Positions 16,087 to 26,237 are shown, counted from the stretch's first letter. The stretch is 62,488 nucleotides of DNA from Clostridia bacterium (GCA_018432615.1 JAHDSQ010000055.1:1-62488); one strand, 5' to 3'. Notes: generated by a model not told the origin, from the sequence alone. Program-made: numbers and translations.

Positions 16087-17272
16087 AGATCTGCACCCCC
16101 TTGTAACGTGCTATGGCGGCAACATCCTTATCTCCCCTGCCGGAAAGGTTAATGACCATGATTTGTTCCCGGCTCATCGTAGGCGCAAGCTTTTGCACGT
16201 AGGCAACCGCATGGGCGCTCTCGATAGCCGGAATGATACCCTCTACCCGCGAAAGATATCCAAAGGCCTCCACCGCCTCATCATCGGTAACAGCTACATA
16301 CTCAGCCCTGCCTAAATCACTCAGGTTGGCATGCTCCGGGCCGATCCCGGGATAATCAAGTCCGGCGGAAATGGAATAGACCGGAGCAATCTGCCCGTAT
16401 CGATCCTGACAAAAATATGATTTCATGCCGTGGAAAATCCCTACTGTCCCGGTAGCCATCGTTGCAGCGTTCTTGTCGGTATCAATACCGTGACCGCCCG
16501 CTTCACAGCCGATAAGACGGACACTTTTATCCTCGATAAACTCGTAAAAGAGCCCCATGGCGTTGCTCCCTCCTCCCACACAGGCCACCAAAGCATCAGG
16601 AAGCCTGCCTTCCTTCTCTAAAATCTGTTTTTTGACCTCACGGCCGATTACGCTCTGAAAATCACGGACTATAGTGGGAAAGGGATGGGGACCCATGACG
16701 GAACCGAGGACATAGTGGGTATCTTTGACACGCCTCGTCCATTCCCGCATGGTTTCATTCACCGCATCCTTTAAGGTCTGGGTACCGCTTGTGACCGTAT
16801 GCACCTTCGCCCCTAAAAGCTCCATCCGGTAAACATTAAGGGCTTGACGATCGGTATCTTCCTTCCCCATGTATATTTCGCATTCCATTTCCATCAGTGC
16901 GGCGGCAGTGGCTGTCGCCACACCATGTTGGCCAGCACCCGTCTCTGCGATAACACGGGTCTTGCCCATTCTTTTGGCAAGCAGCACCTGTCCCAGCACA
17001 TTGTTGATCTTGTGGGAGCCCGTATGGTTCAGATCCTCACGTTTAAGGTAGATCTTAGCTCCCCCCAGGTCCTTTGTCATCTTCTCAGCATAATACAAAA
17101 GCGACGGACGCCCGGCATAGTTTCTCTGGAGTTCACTCAATTCTTCCTTAAACTCCTGATCGTCCTTAAATTTACTGTACGCTTCTTCAAGCTCGAGCGC
17201 TGCATTCATCAATGTTTCGGGGATATATTGTCCCCCGTAGTTACCAAATCTTCCTTTTAACATATCCCTCAT
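16079..17272 (-). CDS. trpB: Tryptophan synthase beta chain
   Basis: A PLP enzyme of 397 aa joining indole and serine. The PLP lysine is K88 in [21 protein letters not shown] and [10 protein letters not shown] (phosphate clamp) are intact. It is a TrpB1-type protein starting [13 protein letters not shown], the form that works with TrpA. It is the first gene of the operon, directly downstream of the tryptophan T-box leader. No trpE or trpG (anthranilate synthase) is found in the operon or window. Confidence 0.97.
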   Translation of the reverse strand: MRDMLKGRFGNYGGQYIPETLMNAALELEEAYSKFKDDQEFKEELSELQRNYAGRPSLLYYAEKMTKDLGGAKIYLKREDLNHTGSHKINNVLGQVLLAKRMGKTRVIAETGAGQHGVATATAAALMEMECEIYMGKEDTDRQALNVYRMELLGAKVHTVTSGTQTLKDAVNETMREWTRRVKDTHYVLGSVMGPHPFPTIVRDFQSVIGREVKKQILEKEGRLPDALVACVGGGSNAMGLFYEFIEDKSVRLIGCEAGGHGIDTDKNAATMATGTVGIFHGMKSYFCQDRYGQIAPVYSISAGLDYPGIGPEHANLSDLGRAEYVAVTDDEAVEAFGYLSRVEGIIPAIESAHAVAYVQKLAPTMSREQIMVINLSGRGDKDVAAIARYKGVQIYE

Positions 17273-17297
17273 TCTCCCTTACATATTTTCAGGCATT

Positions 17298-17594
17298 AAA
17301 AAAAGCCTCATCCCTCCTGAAGGGACAAAGGCTTTGTGACCTCTGCGGTACCACCCAAATTGACGACGAATCGTCCGCTCGTTTTGTATACCATCATATA
17401 CACCCACTTGATAACGGACAGGGTCCCCGTAAGCGCCTACTTTTTCTTGTCAACATTCCTGTCAACAAAATTTCGGGCTTCCCTCACAAGTCCATTCAAA
17501 ACGAACTCCGTAGCCGCATTCTCACCAACCGGCGGCTCTCTGCATACGAATAACCGTTTCTACTACTCTTGCTCATAGGTTTGCTATATCGTTA
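17298..17594 (-). promoter_or_regulatory. Tryptophan T-box leader (tRNA-Trp-sensing riboswitch)
   Basis: On the minus strand the leader carries the hallmark GGGTGGTACCGCAG (17356-17343) of the antiterminator. The Stem I features are AGAGTAGTA and GAGAGCCG...GGTTGGTGAGAA, and the specifier loop is GAATGGAC with a TGG (Trp) codon at 17494-17492. The leader ends in a hairpin with an AAAGCC / GGCTTT base and a T-run at 17335-17298. Uncharged tRNA-Trp pairing here should prevent termination and switch on trpBADCF. Confidence 0.95.
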
Positions 17595-17599
17595 CGGAT

Positions 17600-17628
17600 A
17601 TAATAGCATCGGTATACCCTTTTGTCAA
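17600..17628 (-). promoter_or_regulatory. Promoter of the trp operon
   Basis: TTGACA (17628-17623) and TATTAT (17605-17600) are separated by 17 bases, just upstream of the T-box leader on the minus strand. This is a near-consensus sigma-A promoter. Confidence 0.8.
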
Positions 17629-17726
17629 TAAGACTACATCCTTTATATATAAATAACTTGCAAAAGTAATCAGAAAATTATACTATGATATAAACATACG
17701 CTTGTCAATGAAAGGGGAGAAATGAA

Positions 17727-19103
17727 ATGTTAACCACAGACTTGCTGATTATCGGAGGAAGTGCAGGGGGAATACTTAGCGCTTTGGCCGCCAGGAACTC
17801 GTACGGGGATATTAAAATCGCCGTAATACGCGCCACCGAAAAAGTCATGGTACCTTGCGGAATACCCTACATCTTCGGCACATTGAAAGAAACAGGAAAA
17901 AACATCATCCCCGATAAAATGCTTAAGAACTCCAATATCGACCTTTATATCGATGAGGTTGTAGAAATCGATAGAGAAAAAAGAATGGTAAAAACCAAGA
18001 TGGATCAAGAAATATCGTATAAGAAGCTCATCATCAGCACTGGCTCAACCCCACTCCTCCCCACCTTTATACCGGGCTACAACCTGGAAAATGTCCATGC
18101 AATCTACAAGGATGAAGATTACTTGCAGGCTCTCTTACAAAAGGTCAATCGCGCCAATGATGTAGTGGTCATCGGTGGTGGATTTATCGGTGTTGAGATG
18201 GCTGAACAAATCCGCATCCTTGGGAAAAACGTCACAATAGTTGAACTGGCAGAAACATGCCTCTGGCAGGCCTTCGACCGAGAATTCTCATCCCTGGCCG
18301 AAAAAGAACTGCAAGAACAGGGTATCAACGTCAAAACAAACCTGAAGGTAACCGAACTGAATGGTGAAAAAAAGGTCAACAGTGTTGAATTAAGCAACGG
18401 AGAAACACTGCGGGCAGACCTAGTTATCCTGGCCCTGGGAGTAAGACCCAACAGTACTCTTGCCCAAGCGGCCGGAATCAGTGTCAATGCCAAAGGAGCC
18501 ATCCTCGTCGACGAATACATGCGGACAAATGACCCCGACATCTTAGCTGTTGGAGACTGTGCAGAAAAGAAATGCTTTTTCACAGGCAAGGACGTCCCTG
18601 TTCTGCTCGCTTCCACTGCGGCAAATGAGGCCAAAATCGGTGGCACCAATTCGTTTCAATTAAGGCTGTTGAAGGCTAACAAGGGTACAATCAGCGCCTT
18701 TTCAACAAAGGTCTTCGCAACCGCGTTTGCCGCCGCCGGTCTCACAGAAACTCAAGCCAGCAAAGAAGGCTTTAATATCATCACAGGGGAATTTACGACA
18801 ATGGACCGGCATCCCGGCTCCCTGCCAGATGCCAAGGAAACAAGGATTAAACTGATTTTTTCCAGGTGTTCGGGAGTAATTTTAGGGGCTCAAATAGCCG
18901 GAGGCTGCGGTGTGGGGGAAATGATCAATATCCTTTCTCTGGCCATTCAAAAGGGCTTGACCGCCACCGAATTGAATACCTTCCAAGTGGCAACCCATCC
19001 TCTGTTAACTTCCTCCCCTGTGTCCTACCCAATCAATGCGGCAGCTATGAATGCTCTCTCTAAAAACTGCCGACATTTAAACGAAACTCTACAAATCAGG
19101 TAA
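17727..19103 (+). CDS. FAD-dependent pyridine nucleotide-disulfide oxidoreductase (NADH oxidase/CoA-disulfide reductase type)
   Basis: A 458-aa flavoprotein has the FAD-binding N-terminus LLIIGGSAGG (7-16). A single redox cysteine, C44, lies in VPCGIPYIFG, as in NADH oxidase, NADH peroxidase and CoA-disulfide reductase. The NAD(P) motif VVVIGGGFIGVEMAE is near 147-161, the second FAD motif ILAVGDCAE near 270, and a dimerisation domain follows. It starts at ATG 17727 behind GGGGAG. The likely role is oxygen/peroxide or low-molecular-weight disulfide/polysulfide reduction in an anaerobe; sequence alone does not settle the substrate. It converges on and overlaps by eight bases the NRDE gene. Confidence 0.88.
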   Translation: MLTTDLLIIGGSAGGILSALAARNSYGDIKIAVIRATEKVMVPCGIPYIFGTLKETGKNIIPDKMLKNSNIDLYIDEVVEIDREKRMVKTKMDQEISYKKLIISTGSTPLLPTFIPGYNLENVHAIYKDEDYLQALLQKVNRANDVVVIGGGFIGVEMAEQIRILGKNVTIVELAETCLWQAFDREFSSLAEKELQEQGINVKTNLKVTELNGEKKVNSVELSNGETLRADLVILALGVRPNSTLAQAAGISVNAKGAILVDEYMRTNDPDILAVGDCAEKKCFFTGKDVPVLLASTAANEAKIGGTNSFQLRLLKANKGTISAFSTKVFATAFAAAGLTETQASKEGFNIITGEFTTMDRHPGSLPDAKETRIKLIFSRCSGVILGAQIAGGCGVGEMINILSLAIQKGLTATELNTFQVATHPLLTSSPVSYPINAAAMNALSKNCRHLNETLQIR

Positions 19104-19863
19104 TATCAAATTCGTAAGTAACTTCTTGCCATTTGTCCAAACCCCTGTAAAAGCTTCTTTCAATAAACTGTACGTGATTATGGTCATCCACAATTATTAC
19201 AGTGGTTGAACGCGTACCATAGGATTCGCCCCTGATAAATATTGAAGAAAGCCGACGTTCCCATTCTAAGCTCACTCCGGTACGAGGCAGTAAATATTCC
19301 TCCGCCTCCGTGTCATCCAGCATTATCGCCAACAGTTCAAAGGGGTCCCCGGCCTTAGCGCTTGCCAAATGCCTCTTTAAGGCCTGCCTGCCTTTTTCTA
19401 CTTTCGGCCAGGGCGTATTCAAGAAATGGTTGCTCAAACCATGCACACCGGGACTTACCTTTTTTAAATCATCTTCAACATTAGAGTAATAGTAGAGGGA
19501 TTTGTTGTCACCTGCCAGAAGGTTGTACCCATTGTATTCGTACCTTGCCTTACTGACATCCACCAGGTAATCATACGGCTCTTTCTTTTTGCATAAATAG
19601 TCGGCGACCAACCTTCCTCTGGAGTTCACTCCCTCTTTCTTTAAGCTTGGATCGCGATAATTAGTCACGGTAGCATAACGTCCTTTTCTGTCAATGCCAA
19701 GCCAGGTACCCATCTGCTCAAGATCACGCCCAGCCAAAACGTCCGGATAATCCTCCCAATACTCTGCCGGTGTGGTCGGACGCTCATAAAATTCATCCCT
19801 GTTGGCCACAATGACCAACGGATAGCGAGGATGATACTCATAGGCACAGAGAATAAGACACAT
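19096..19863 (-). CDS. NRDE (TANGO2-like) family protein
   Basis: A 255-aa protein begins MCLILCAYEYHPRYPLVIVANRDEFYERPT. The N-terminal Cys and the NRDE motif define the NRDE/TANGO2 family, which has an Ntn-hydrolase-like fold. Further conserved parts are GRDLEQMGTWLGI, TNYRDP and VHGLSN. The start at ATG 19863 follows GAGGTAAAG. The cellular role is poorly known; family members are linked to lipid or heme handling in eukaryotes. Its 3' end overlaps the convergent flavoprotein gene. Confidence 0.9.
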   Translation of the reverse strand: MCLILCAYEYHPRYPLVIVANRDEFYERPTTPAEYWEDYPDVLAGRDLEQMGTWLGIDRKGRYATVTNYRDPSLKKEGVNSRGRLVADYLCKKKEPYDYLVDVSKARYEYNGYNLLAGDNKSLYYYSNVEDDLKKVSPGVHGLSNHFLNTPWPKVEKGRQALKRHLASAKAGDPFELLAIMLDDTEAEEYLLPRTGVSLEWERRLSSIFIRGESYGTRSTTVIIVDDHNHVQFIERSFYRGLDKWQEVTYEFDIT

Positions 19864-19976
19864 AAGCCTTTACCTCCTTGAAGTTAGCAGTTAATTGCAG
19901 TTAATAACATTTCTTGTATTTACAACACCTGTCTCTTTGTGTTAACCTAGGAAAAACAATTCCGGGAGTGATACCG

Positions 19977-20981
19977 TTGAATGAAGAAGTAGCACAAAAC
20001 ATCTTTAGGGTGGAAATCCCTCTCCCTAATAATCCCCTACGGTCTCTTAATTCCTATTTCATCAAGGGCCATAAAAGGACACTGATTGTGGATACCGGCT
20101 TCAATATCCCGGAATGCAAAGAAGCCATGACGACGGCTCTTGATGAGTTGGACATAAACCTTGATGAAACCGACTTTTTTCTCACTCATAATCACGCCGA
20201 CCACTCGGGGCTGGTAGCCGACCTGACCCAAGAAAACACGTCTTCGCAGATTTATTGCAGCAAAATAGATGCAGATCTTATTAACCAGGTTATTACTGAA
20301 GAATTCTGGCAGGAAACAAACGCGAATTATAGTATGTACGGTTTCCCACAAGAGTATCTGGAAGAAGCTCTGGCCATGAACCCGGCGAAAAACTACTGCG
20401 TCCCGCATGCACTTGACTTTACCTTTGTCGACGACGGAACAGTCATCGAAGTTGAACCCTATAGATTCGTGTGTGTTTTCACACCGGGCCATACGCCCGG
20501 ACACATGTGCTTATATGAACCTGATAAAAAACTGTTTTTCTCCGGCGACCACATCTTAGCCAGAATAACACCCAACATTACTCCCTGGCCCAGGTTTCCA
20601 AACCCCCTAGCTCAATACCACGAAAGCCTTGCCAAGATACATAAGCTGGACATCGATCTCATTTTGCCCGGTCATCGGAATACAATTAAAAACCACAAGG
20701 GACGAATAAAAGAGTTAATAGAACACCATAAAAAGCGTTTAGAAGAAATAATGGCAGTCCTGCATGATAATCCCCAAAGTGCCTACCAAGTAGCAACAAA
20801 AATGACCTGGTCTCTTTCTTATAAAAATTGGGACGACTTTCCCTTGCCGCAAAAATGGTTCGCCAGCGGCGAGGCCGCTTCCCACTTAGAATATCTTGTC
20901 CAAAACGGAAAACTCAAAAAACAAATGAAAGATGGAATCAACCTTTTCCAATATAACACGAGGCAAGCAATCACACCATAG
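19977..20981 (+). CDS. MBL-fold metallo-hydrolase
   Basis: A metallo-beta-lactamase-fold hydrolase of about 334 aa. The metal motif is THNHADHSGL, followed by TPGHTPGH, FSGDHIL and the late LPGH. The C-terminal part (HHKKRLEEIMAVLHDNPQSAYQVATKM...) is the BLACT/winged-helix-like tail of RNase Z-like and glyoxalase II-like members. I chose TTG 19977 with GGGAGTG upstream; an in-frame TTG at 19914 lacks a ribosome site. It is followed by a strong terminator. The substrate is not predictable. Confidence 0.88.
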   Translation: MNEEVAQNIFRVEIPLPNNPLRSLNSYFIKGHKRTLIVDTGFNIPECKEAMTTALDELDINLDETDFFLTHNHADHSGLVADLTQENTSSQIYCSKIDADLINQVITEEFWQETNANYSMYGFPQEYLEEALAMNPAKNYCVPHALDFTFVDDGTVIEVEPYRFVCVFTPGHTPGHMCLYEPDKKLFFSGDHILARITPNITPWPRFPNPLAQYHESLAKIHKLDIDLILPGHRNTIKNHKGRIKELIEHHKKRLEEIMAVLHDNPQSAYQVATKMTWSLSYKNWDDFPLPQKWFASGEAASHLEYLVQNGKLKKQMKDGINLFQYNTRQAITP

Positions 20982-20992
20982 CCGGAAACCTA

Positions 20993-21034
20993 ACAGTCCC
21001 CACCTTAAATATTTTGGTGGGGCTGTTTTTTTTT
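20993..21034 (+). terminator. Terminator after the MBL hydrolase gene
   Basis: ACAGTCCCCACC pairs with GGTGGGGCTGT across an A/T loop, followed by nine Ts. This is a classic intrinsic terminator that isolates the pst operon. Confidence 0.92.
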
Positions 21035-21037
21035 GCC

Positions 21038-21113
21038 TTAACACAAACAACCACAGCAATTAACACATGCTTTACATCTCCTTAATCGGCTCATAATCAT
21101 AACCAACTATACT
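21038..21113 (+). promoter_or_regulatory. Pho-box-like repeats and -10 of the pst promoter
   Basis: TTAACA (21038), TTAACA (21060), TTTACA (21071) and TTAATC (21082) lie on an 11-base period, matching the direct TTAACA-like hexamers bound by PhoP/PhoB in Gram-positives. A TATACT -10 follows at 21108-21113. Together they suggest induction at low phosphate. Confidence 0.7.
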
Positions 21114-21151
21114 GGGTTTGAAAAGAATTAAAAAAATGGGAGATGAAAAAA

Positions 21152-22060
21152 GTGAAAAATATTTCAAAGAGCAATTCAAAGTTCAAATTATTGGCAGCAC
21201 TTTTGGTAGTGGTATTACTGGGAGTTTTTCTTCTTGCAGCCTGCGAAAACACCGACGCAAATGAAGAAACTGCTCAAGGGGATACAACCGGAGAAACAAC
21301 ATCATTAAGCGGAAAAATCATGATAGTAGGTTCAACGTCTGTACAACCTTTGGCCGAAAAGTTGGCCGACGAGTTTAATAAGGAACATCCTGATTTAAGG
21401 ATCGATATCCAAGGGGTAGGCTCCACAGCCGGGGTCAAGGCTGCTAACGACGGGACATGCGATATCGGAACAGCTTCAAGGGCCCTTAAGTCGGAAGAAG
21501 AATCCTGGGGCCTGACAGAAAACATCATCGCTTTGGATGGTATCGCCGTAGTTGTCAACCCGGCTAACAAAGTTCAGGATTTGCAAAATGAAGACGTGCT
21601 TAAAATATTTACGGGTGAAATCAACAATTGGAAGGACCTTGGCGGCGAAGACAAAGAGATAATCGTCGTGAGCAGAGAAGCCGGTTCCGGAACCCGAGGA
21701 GCATTTGAAGAATTGATGAAGCTTGAGAAGAAGGTCGAAGGTAAAACTGTCTCTCTGGTAGTGGACAACGCTCTAATCGCAGAAGGAAACGGAGCCGTAT
21801 TGGCTAATGTAGCAGGAAAAGAAAGCTCTATCGGCTACATGTCTTTAGGCATGGTAGACGAAAGCAAGGTCAAAAAAGTAAAAATCAACGGAGTGGAAGC
21901 AACGGTCCAAAATATCAAGAGTCAAAGTTATCCTATCGCCAGACCATTCCTGATGCTGACCAAAGACGAACCGACCCAAGAAACACAAGCCTTTCTTGAA
22001 TTTATCCTCAGTAACGGAGGACAAAAAGTCGTGGCCGAAGATTATATACCGGTTAACTGA
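21152..22060 (+). CDS. pstS: Phosphate ABC transporter substrate-binding lipoprotein
   Basis: About 302 aa. A lipoprotein signal ends in the lipobox LLAAC, so the protein is anchored to the outer face of the membrane. The phosphate-binding pattern appears in IMIVGSTSVQPLAEKLADEF, GVGSTAGVKAANDGTCDIGTASR and SREAGSGTRGAFEEL. I chose GTG 21152 because GGGAG lies nine bases upstream; ATG 21143 abuts that site. It is the first gene of pstSCAB-phoU, behind Pho-box-like repeats. Confidence 0.95.
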   Translation: MKNISKSNSKFKLLAALLVVVLLGVFLLAACENTDANEETAQGDTTGETTSLSGKIMIVGSTSVQPLAEKLADEFNKEHPDLRIDIQGVGSTAGVKAANDGTCDIGTASRALKSEEESWGLTENIIALDGIAVVVNPANKVQDLQNEDVLKIFTGEINNWKDLGGEDKEIIVVSREAGSGTRGAFEELMKLEKKVEGKTVSLVVDNALIAEGNGAVLANVAGKESSIGYMSLGMVDESKVKKVKINGVEATVQNIKSQSYPIARPFLMLTKDEPTQETQAFLEFILSNGGQKVVAEDYIPVN

Positions 22061-22071
22061 GCGGAGGAATT

Positions 22072-22998
22072 ATGATGAACAAGGCCTGTAACTCAATCAG
22101 CGCTAACATTAGCTACGGTACACAACAAAAAAAATATAGGCTGAGAAATCTTAAGGAACACATAGCAGAAGGACTTCTTCTGCTGTGTGCCTTCCTTGCG
22201 GTTATCTCCCTGTTGATCATAGCGACATATATCTTTTATAGTGGAGTTCCCATCTTTGGTAAGGTTGGCTTCAAAGAAATAGTTTTTGGCATGGTTTGGA
22301 AACCACTGGAGGGAAGTTTTGGAATTTTTCCTATGATAGCCGCCTCACTGCTCGCCACCTTAGGATCAGTGGCTTTTGGGGCAACTGTAGGGTTGATGAC
22401 CGCCGTTTTTCTGGCTGAACTGTCACCCCTGTGGTTATCCAAGATAGTACGCCCGGCAATCGAACTGCTGGCCGGAATACCTTCTGTAGTCTACGGTTTC
22501 TTTGGACTGATCGTAATCGTACCCTTGATAGATAAGTATTGCGGCGGGGGCGGCAACAGCCTGCTGGCCGCCATTATGATACTGGGGATCATGATTCTGC
22601 CTACTATCGTGAGTATTTCCGAAACCTCCTTGCGTGCCGTTCCCGTTGAATACAAAGAAGGTTCTCTGGCTTTGGGAGCTTCACAACTGCAAACGATCTT
22701 CAAAGTTACGATACCCGCGGCCAAATCAGGAATAGCGGCAGGAATCATCCTAGGAATGGGACGAGCCATCGGTGAAACCATGGCTGTGATCTTAGTTATC
22801 GGTAACACACCTCAACTGCCCGGTTCTTTACTTGATCGTGCCAGGACTCTCACCTCTAATATTGCTATTGAAATGAGCTATGCCCAGGGTCTCCACCAAG
22901 AAGCCTTGTTTGCTACCGGAGTCGTCCTCTTCGTCTTTATCATGATCTTAAACATCGTCCTCACCACTATCTTCAGGAAGGCAGGGGAGGAAAAATGA
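22072..22998 (+). CDS. pstC: Phosphate ABC transporter permease PstC
   Basis: A 308-aa membrane protein with six predicted helices. The ABC-permease EAA loop reads [29 protein letters not shown] and is followed by GRAIGETMAV, the motif shared by PstC and PstA. The N-terminus is longer than in PstA, as usual for PstC. It starts at ATG 22072 after GGAGG, and its end overlaps pstA by four bases. Confidence 0.96.
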   Translation: MMNKACNSISANISYGTQQKKYRLRNLKEHIAEGLLLLCAFLAVISLLIIATYIFYSGVPIFGKVGFKEIVFGMVWKPLEGSFGIFPMIAASLLATLGSVAFGATVGLMTAVFLAELSPLWLSKIVRPAIELLAGIPSVVYGFFGLIVIVPLIDKYCGGGGNSLLAAIMILGIMILPTIVSISETSLRAVPVEYKEGSLALGASQLQTIFKVTIPAAKSGIAAGIILGMGRAIGETMAVILVIGNTPQLPGSLLDRARTLTSNIAIEMSYAQGLHQEALFATGVVLFVFIMILNIVLTTIFRKAGEEK

Positions 22999-23834
22999 AA
23001 AAAAGAAAAATAAAAGAGACCATACAAAAAGCGGTTATCTGGCTTTGCGCTTTTATTACTGTCGCTGCTCTGGCTTGGATAGTTATCTATATCATCGCCA
23101 ACGGTCTTGCGCATTTAAACCCTGATTTCATCTTTTCCGAATACAAGGGTGGAAAAAACGGTATCCTGCCAATGATTCTCTCCACGGTTTACGTCGTCCT
23201 GCTTTCCGTAATCATTGCAGCACCAATTGGGGTTGGCGCCGCGCTCTACCTTGTTGAATATGCCAAACCGGGAAAACTTTTATATCTGGTTAGGTTCGCT
23301 ACGGAAACCTTGGCTGGAATCCCTTCAATTATCTACGGATTGTTTGGCTTTATCTTTTTTGTGACAATTTTAAAATTCAGCTTTTCCCTATTATCCGGGG
23401 CTTTGACCCTCAGCATCATGGTCCTTCCCACCGTTATCAGAACAACCGAGGAAGCGCTGAAGTGTGTTCCTGTTTCCTACCGGGAAGGAAGCCTGGCTTT
23501 AGGTGCAACAAAGTTTCAAACTATCCGCGGGGTCGTTTTACCCAGTGCTATCCCCGGGGTACTGACCGCCGTTATCTTAAGCATCGGCCGGATTGTGGGA
23601 GAAACAGCGGCAGTGTACCTGACTGCCGGGATGGTCACCCGCTTCCCCGGCAGCATGATGGATTCGGGGAGAACCTTATCCGTTCATTTATATGTACTGG
23701 CCAAGGAAGGTATTTCTTTTGAAGAGGCTTTTGCTACGGCAGCTATTCTGATCATCACCGTGGCCTTAATAAATCTTGCCACTAATAAGGCCGCCGGAAG
23801 ATTAAAGCGGTCTTTCACCTCCCAAGATAATTAG
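22995..23834 (+). CDS. pstA: Phosphate ABC transporter permease PstA
   Basis: A 279-aa membrane protein with six predicted helices. The EAA loop is [29 protein letters not shown], followed by [15 protein letters not shown], which is PstA-specific. It starts at ATG 22995, overlapping the pstC stop (ATGA), and forms the channel with PstC. Confidence 0.96.
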   Translation: MKKRKIKETIQKAVIWLCAFITVAALAWIVIYIIANGLAHLNPDFIFSEYKGGKNGILPMILSTVYVVLLSVIIAAPIGVGAALYLVEYAKPGKLLYLVRFATETLAGIPSIIYGLFGFIFFVTILKFSFSLLSGALTLSIMVLPTVIRTTEEALKCVPVSYREGSLALGATKFQTIRGVVLPSAIPGVLTAVILSIGRIVGETAAVYLTAGMVTRFPGSMMDSGRTLSVHLYVLAKEGISFEEAFATAAILIITVALINLATNKAAGRLKRSFTSQDN

Positions 23835-23857
23835 ACAAGGAGGCACAAACTATAATT

Positions 23858-24619
23858 ATGAATAATACACAAATAAAAATATCCACAAAGAATTTAAACC
23901 TTTATTATGGAGATAATCACGCGGTTAAAAACATCAATATCCGAATAGAAGAGAAGAAGGTTACCGCTTTGATCGGACCTTCAGGCTGCGGTAAATCCAC
24001 CTTTTTGAAAACCTTAAACAGAATGAATGATTTGATACCGTATGTAAGAATAACCGGGGATGTTTACTTTGAAGATCTGGATGTTTACAAAGATTACGAC
24101 ATAGTTGAACTGCGAAAAAGAATAGGAATGGTGTTTCAAAAACCGAATCCCTTTCCGATGTCCATTTACGATAACGTTGCCTATGGGCCCAGAACCCATG
24201 GTATCAAAGCCAAAGAAATCCTGGACGAGATCGTCAAAAGCAGTCTGGAAAAGGCCGCGCTTTGGGAAGAAGTCAAGGATAGATTGAAACAAAACGCACT
24301 GGGGCTTTCGGGAGGACAACAGCAAAGACTATGCATAGCCAGGGTCCTAGCCGTAGAACCGGAAGTAATCTTGATGGATGAACCTACTTCCGCGCTAGAC
24401 CCTTTGGCCACACTGAAGATAGAGGATTTGGTCCATGAACTGAGAAATAACTATACAATTATTATCGTGACTCACAACATGCAGCAAGCTGCCCGGATTT
24501 CCGATCAAACAGCCTTTTTCCTGCATGGTGAAGTAGTAGAATATGGACCCACCAAAAAGATTTTCCGTGTTCCGGAGGATAAAAGAACGGAGGACTATAT
24601 CACGGGAAGATTCGGTTAG
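23858..24619 (+). CDS. pstB: Phosphate ABC transporter ATPase PstB
   Basis: A 253-aa ATPase. Walker A is GPSGCGKST, with the PstB-typical [13 protein letters not shown] behind it. The Q-loop is in [20 protein letters not shown], the signature is LSGGQQQR, Walker B is [13 protein letters not shown] and the switch His is in THNMQQAAR. All catalytic parts are intact. It starts at ATG 23858 behind AAGGAGG and energises PstCA. Confidence 0.97.
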   Translation: MNNTQIKISTKNLNLYYGDNHAVKNINIRIEEKKVTALIGPSGCGKSTFLKTLNRMNDLIPYVRITGDVYFEDLDVYKDYDIVELRKRIGMVFQKPNPFPMSIYDNVAYGPRTHGIKAKEILDEIVKSSLEKAALWEEVKDRLKQNALGLSGGQQQRLCIARVLAVEPEVILMDEPTSALDPLATLKIEDLVHELRNNYTIIIVTHNMQQAARISDQTAFFLHGEVVEYGPTKKIFRVPEDKRTEDYITGRFG

Positions 24620-24663
24620 TATTTTATTAGGTTAATATTTTATTTAGATAGGAGGACAATATA

Positions 24664-25329
24664 ATGACCAGAAACCTCTTTGACCAGCAGTTGGATGACT
24701 TGCATCAAAACATGCTCAGGATGGCCGGTCTCGTTGAAGAATCCATTGAAAAAACCATCATCGCATTAAAAAACCATGATGTGAAACTTGCCGAAAAAAT
24801 CTACCGAGGGGACGACCTGATTGACGATTTGGAAAAAATTATTGAGGAACAATGCCTCAACCTCATCGTACAACAACAGCCGCTGGCAAAAGATTTACGC
24901 ACCATCAGCGCAGCCTTAAAGATAATTACCGATATGGAGCGCATTGCCGATCATTCCTCGGATATCGCAGAATTCACCATCAAAATGGCCCCTGAAAAAT
25001 ACATCAAACCCCTTGTGGATATCCCTAAAATGGCAGAATGCGCCAAAGCCATGGTCAATCGAGCCATCGATGCCTATATCAAGCAGGATGTAGAATTAGC
25101 TGCGACAGTGTGTACCGCCGATGACGAGGTCGACGAACTGTTCTCTTTGATTGTCCTGGAATTGACCGAGATAATGAAAAAATGCCCGGACACAGTTGGG
25201 CAAGCAATTAACCTGATTATGATCGCAAAATATCTGGAACGAATGGCCGATCACGCTACAAACATAGGTGAATGGGTCATCTACGGCGTCACGGGGAAGC
25301 ACCGCAAGTATAACAATAAGCTTACTTAA
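24664..25329 (+). CDS. phoU: PhoU phosphate-signalling protein
   Basis: A 221-aa all-helical protein of two similar three-helix repeats. Each carries the metal-binding PhoU pattern: DMERIADHSSDIAE near 99 and YLERMADHATNIGEW near 197. It links the Pst transporter to the PhoR kinase and restrains phosphate uptake. It ends the pst operon, starting at ATG 24664 behind AGGAGG. No phoP/phoR pair is adjacent. Confidence 0.96.
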   Translation: MTRNLFDQQLDDLHQNMLRMAGLVEESIEKTIIALKNHDVKLAEKIYRGDDLIDDLEKIIEEQCLNLIVQQQPLAKDLRTISAALKIITDMERIADHSSDIAEFTIKMAPEKYIKPLVDIPKMAECAKAMVNRAIDAYIKQDVELAATVCTADDEVDELFSLIVLELTEIMKKCPDTVGQAINLIMIAKYLERMADHATNIGEWVIYGVTGKHRKYNNKLT

Positions 25330-25343
25330 AACTATAAGCTTAC

Positions 25344-26237
25344 TTAGTCAAAGGCCAGGCCTAAATACCCCAAGTCATCGGCTTTACGCGGCAGACTCTT
25401 TTTCTGTAAGGGCTTGAGCATCCCAAATGGCCGAATGACACCCCCCAGTTCCTGCCCTAAATATAAAGGTGTACGGATAAGGTACTGCGCTGCCGCTAGT
25501 TCCTGTAGCAAACACCGCAATGCTGCCGGGAGAATTTCGTCTTTAATTAATATCTCCTTGACCATTATTTTATCGGACCCTATCCTCTCAATAGCGGCAC
25601 ATCCCTCATTACCGCCGATTTTTAAACCATAGATATCAGCGCCGGAGCGTCTTGAGAGTTCTTGCTGATAAGCTATTTCCTCAACTAAATATGAAATATG
25701 CAAGCTTCCCCCCAAGAACAGATTTCTCCGTCTGTTGTATTCTTGAGGGTTGATTTCTGTAAGCTTTTCTTGGTGATCTCTATCCCGAGGAAAGCTTTCG
25801 ATATTTTTTGAGGAAATGACGGTTTCCCTAATGCCGAAGCCTTCCCGGTATCCCTGTTTCCGATAAAAATCAAAAAGCCCCTTTTCGGCGGGAACGAGGA
25901 CAGAAAAGGCGTACTCCTTTAGTCTCAGATATTCATGGGTATAATCCAATAAACGGGTAGCCAACCCTCTCTGCCGGTAATCAGGATGGGTTGCGATGGC
26001 ATAAAGCATCACAGCAGCAAAACTTTGTCCGTCGGTATCATTTACCGTAATCGGCAGCATTGTCAGCATAGAGGCAATTTCTCCGTCCTGGAGCAAGACC
26101 ATGGTTTTCTCTTGATCATATCGCGTGGTATAAAACCGCTCAATAAACTCATCGCTATCTTGAAAGCACTTTTCCCAGATTTCCTTTTGTCTTTTTTCCT
26201 CACCTGCTTGAGCCGTTCTTATCTCATACCCATACAA
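25344..26237 (-). CDS. GNAT-family N-acetyltransferase (Eis-like)
   Basis: A 297-aa protein with the acetyl-CoA motif IATHPDYRQRGLATRLLDYTHEYL in an N-terminal GNAT domain (about 1-150). A second domain of about 140 residues follows, as in Eis-type acetyltransferases. It starts at TTG 26237 behind a GAGGGGG tract. It sits 21 bases after a DUF2156 gene and the activase gene, probably in one operon. The substrate is unknown. Confidence 0.85.
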   Translation of the reverse strand: MYGYEIRTAQAGEEKRQKEIWEKCFQDSDEFIERFYTTRYDQEKTMVLLQDGEIASMLTMLPITVNDTDGQSFAAVMLYAIATHPDYRQRGLATRLLDYTHEYLRLKEYAFSVLVPAEKGLFDFYRKQGYREGFGIRETVISSKNIESFPRDRDHQEKLTEINPQEYNRRRNLFLGGSLHISYLVEEIAYQQELSRRSGADIYGLKIGGNEGCAAIERIGSDKIMVKEILIKDEILPAALRCLLQELAAAQYLIRTPLYLGQELGGVIRPFGMLKPLQKKSLPRKADDLGYLGLAFD

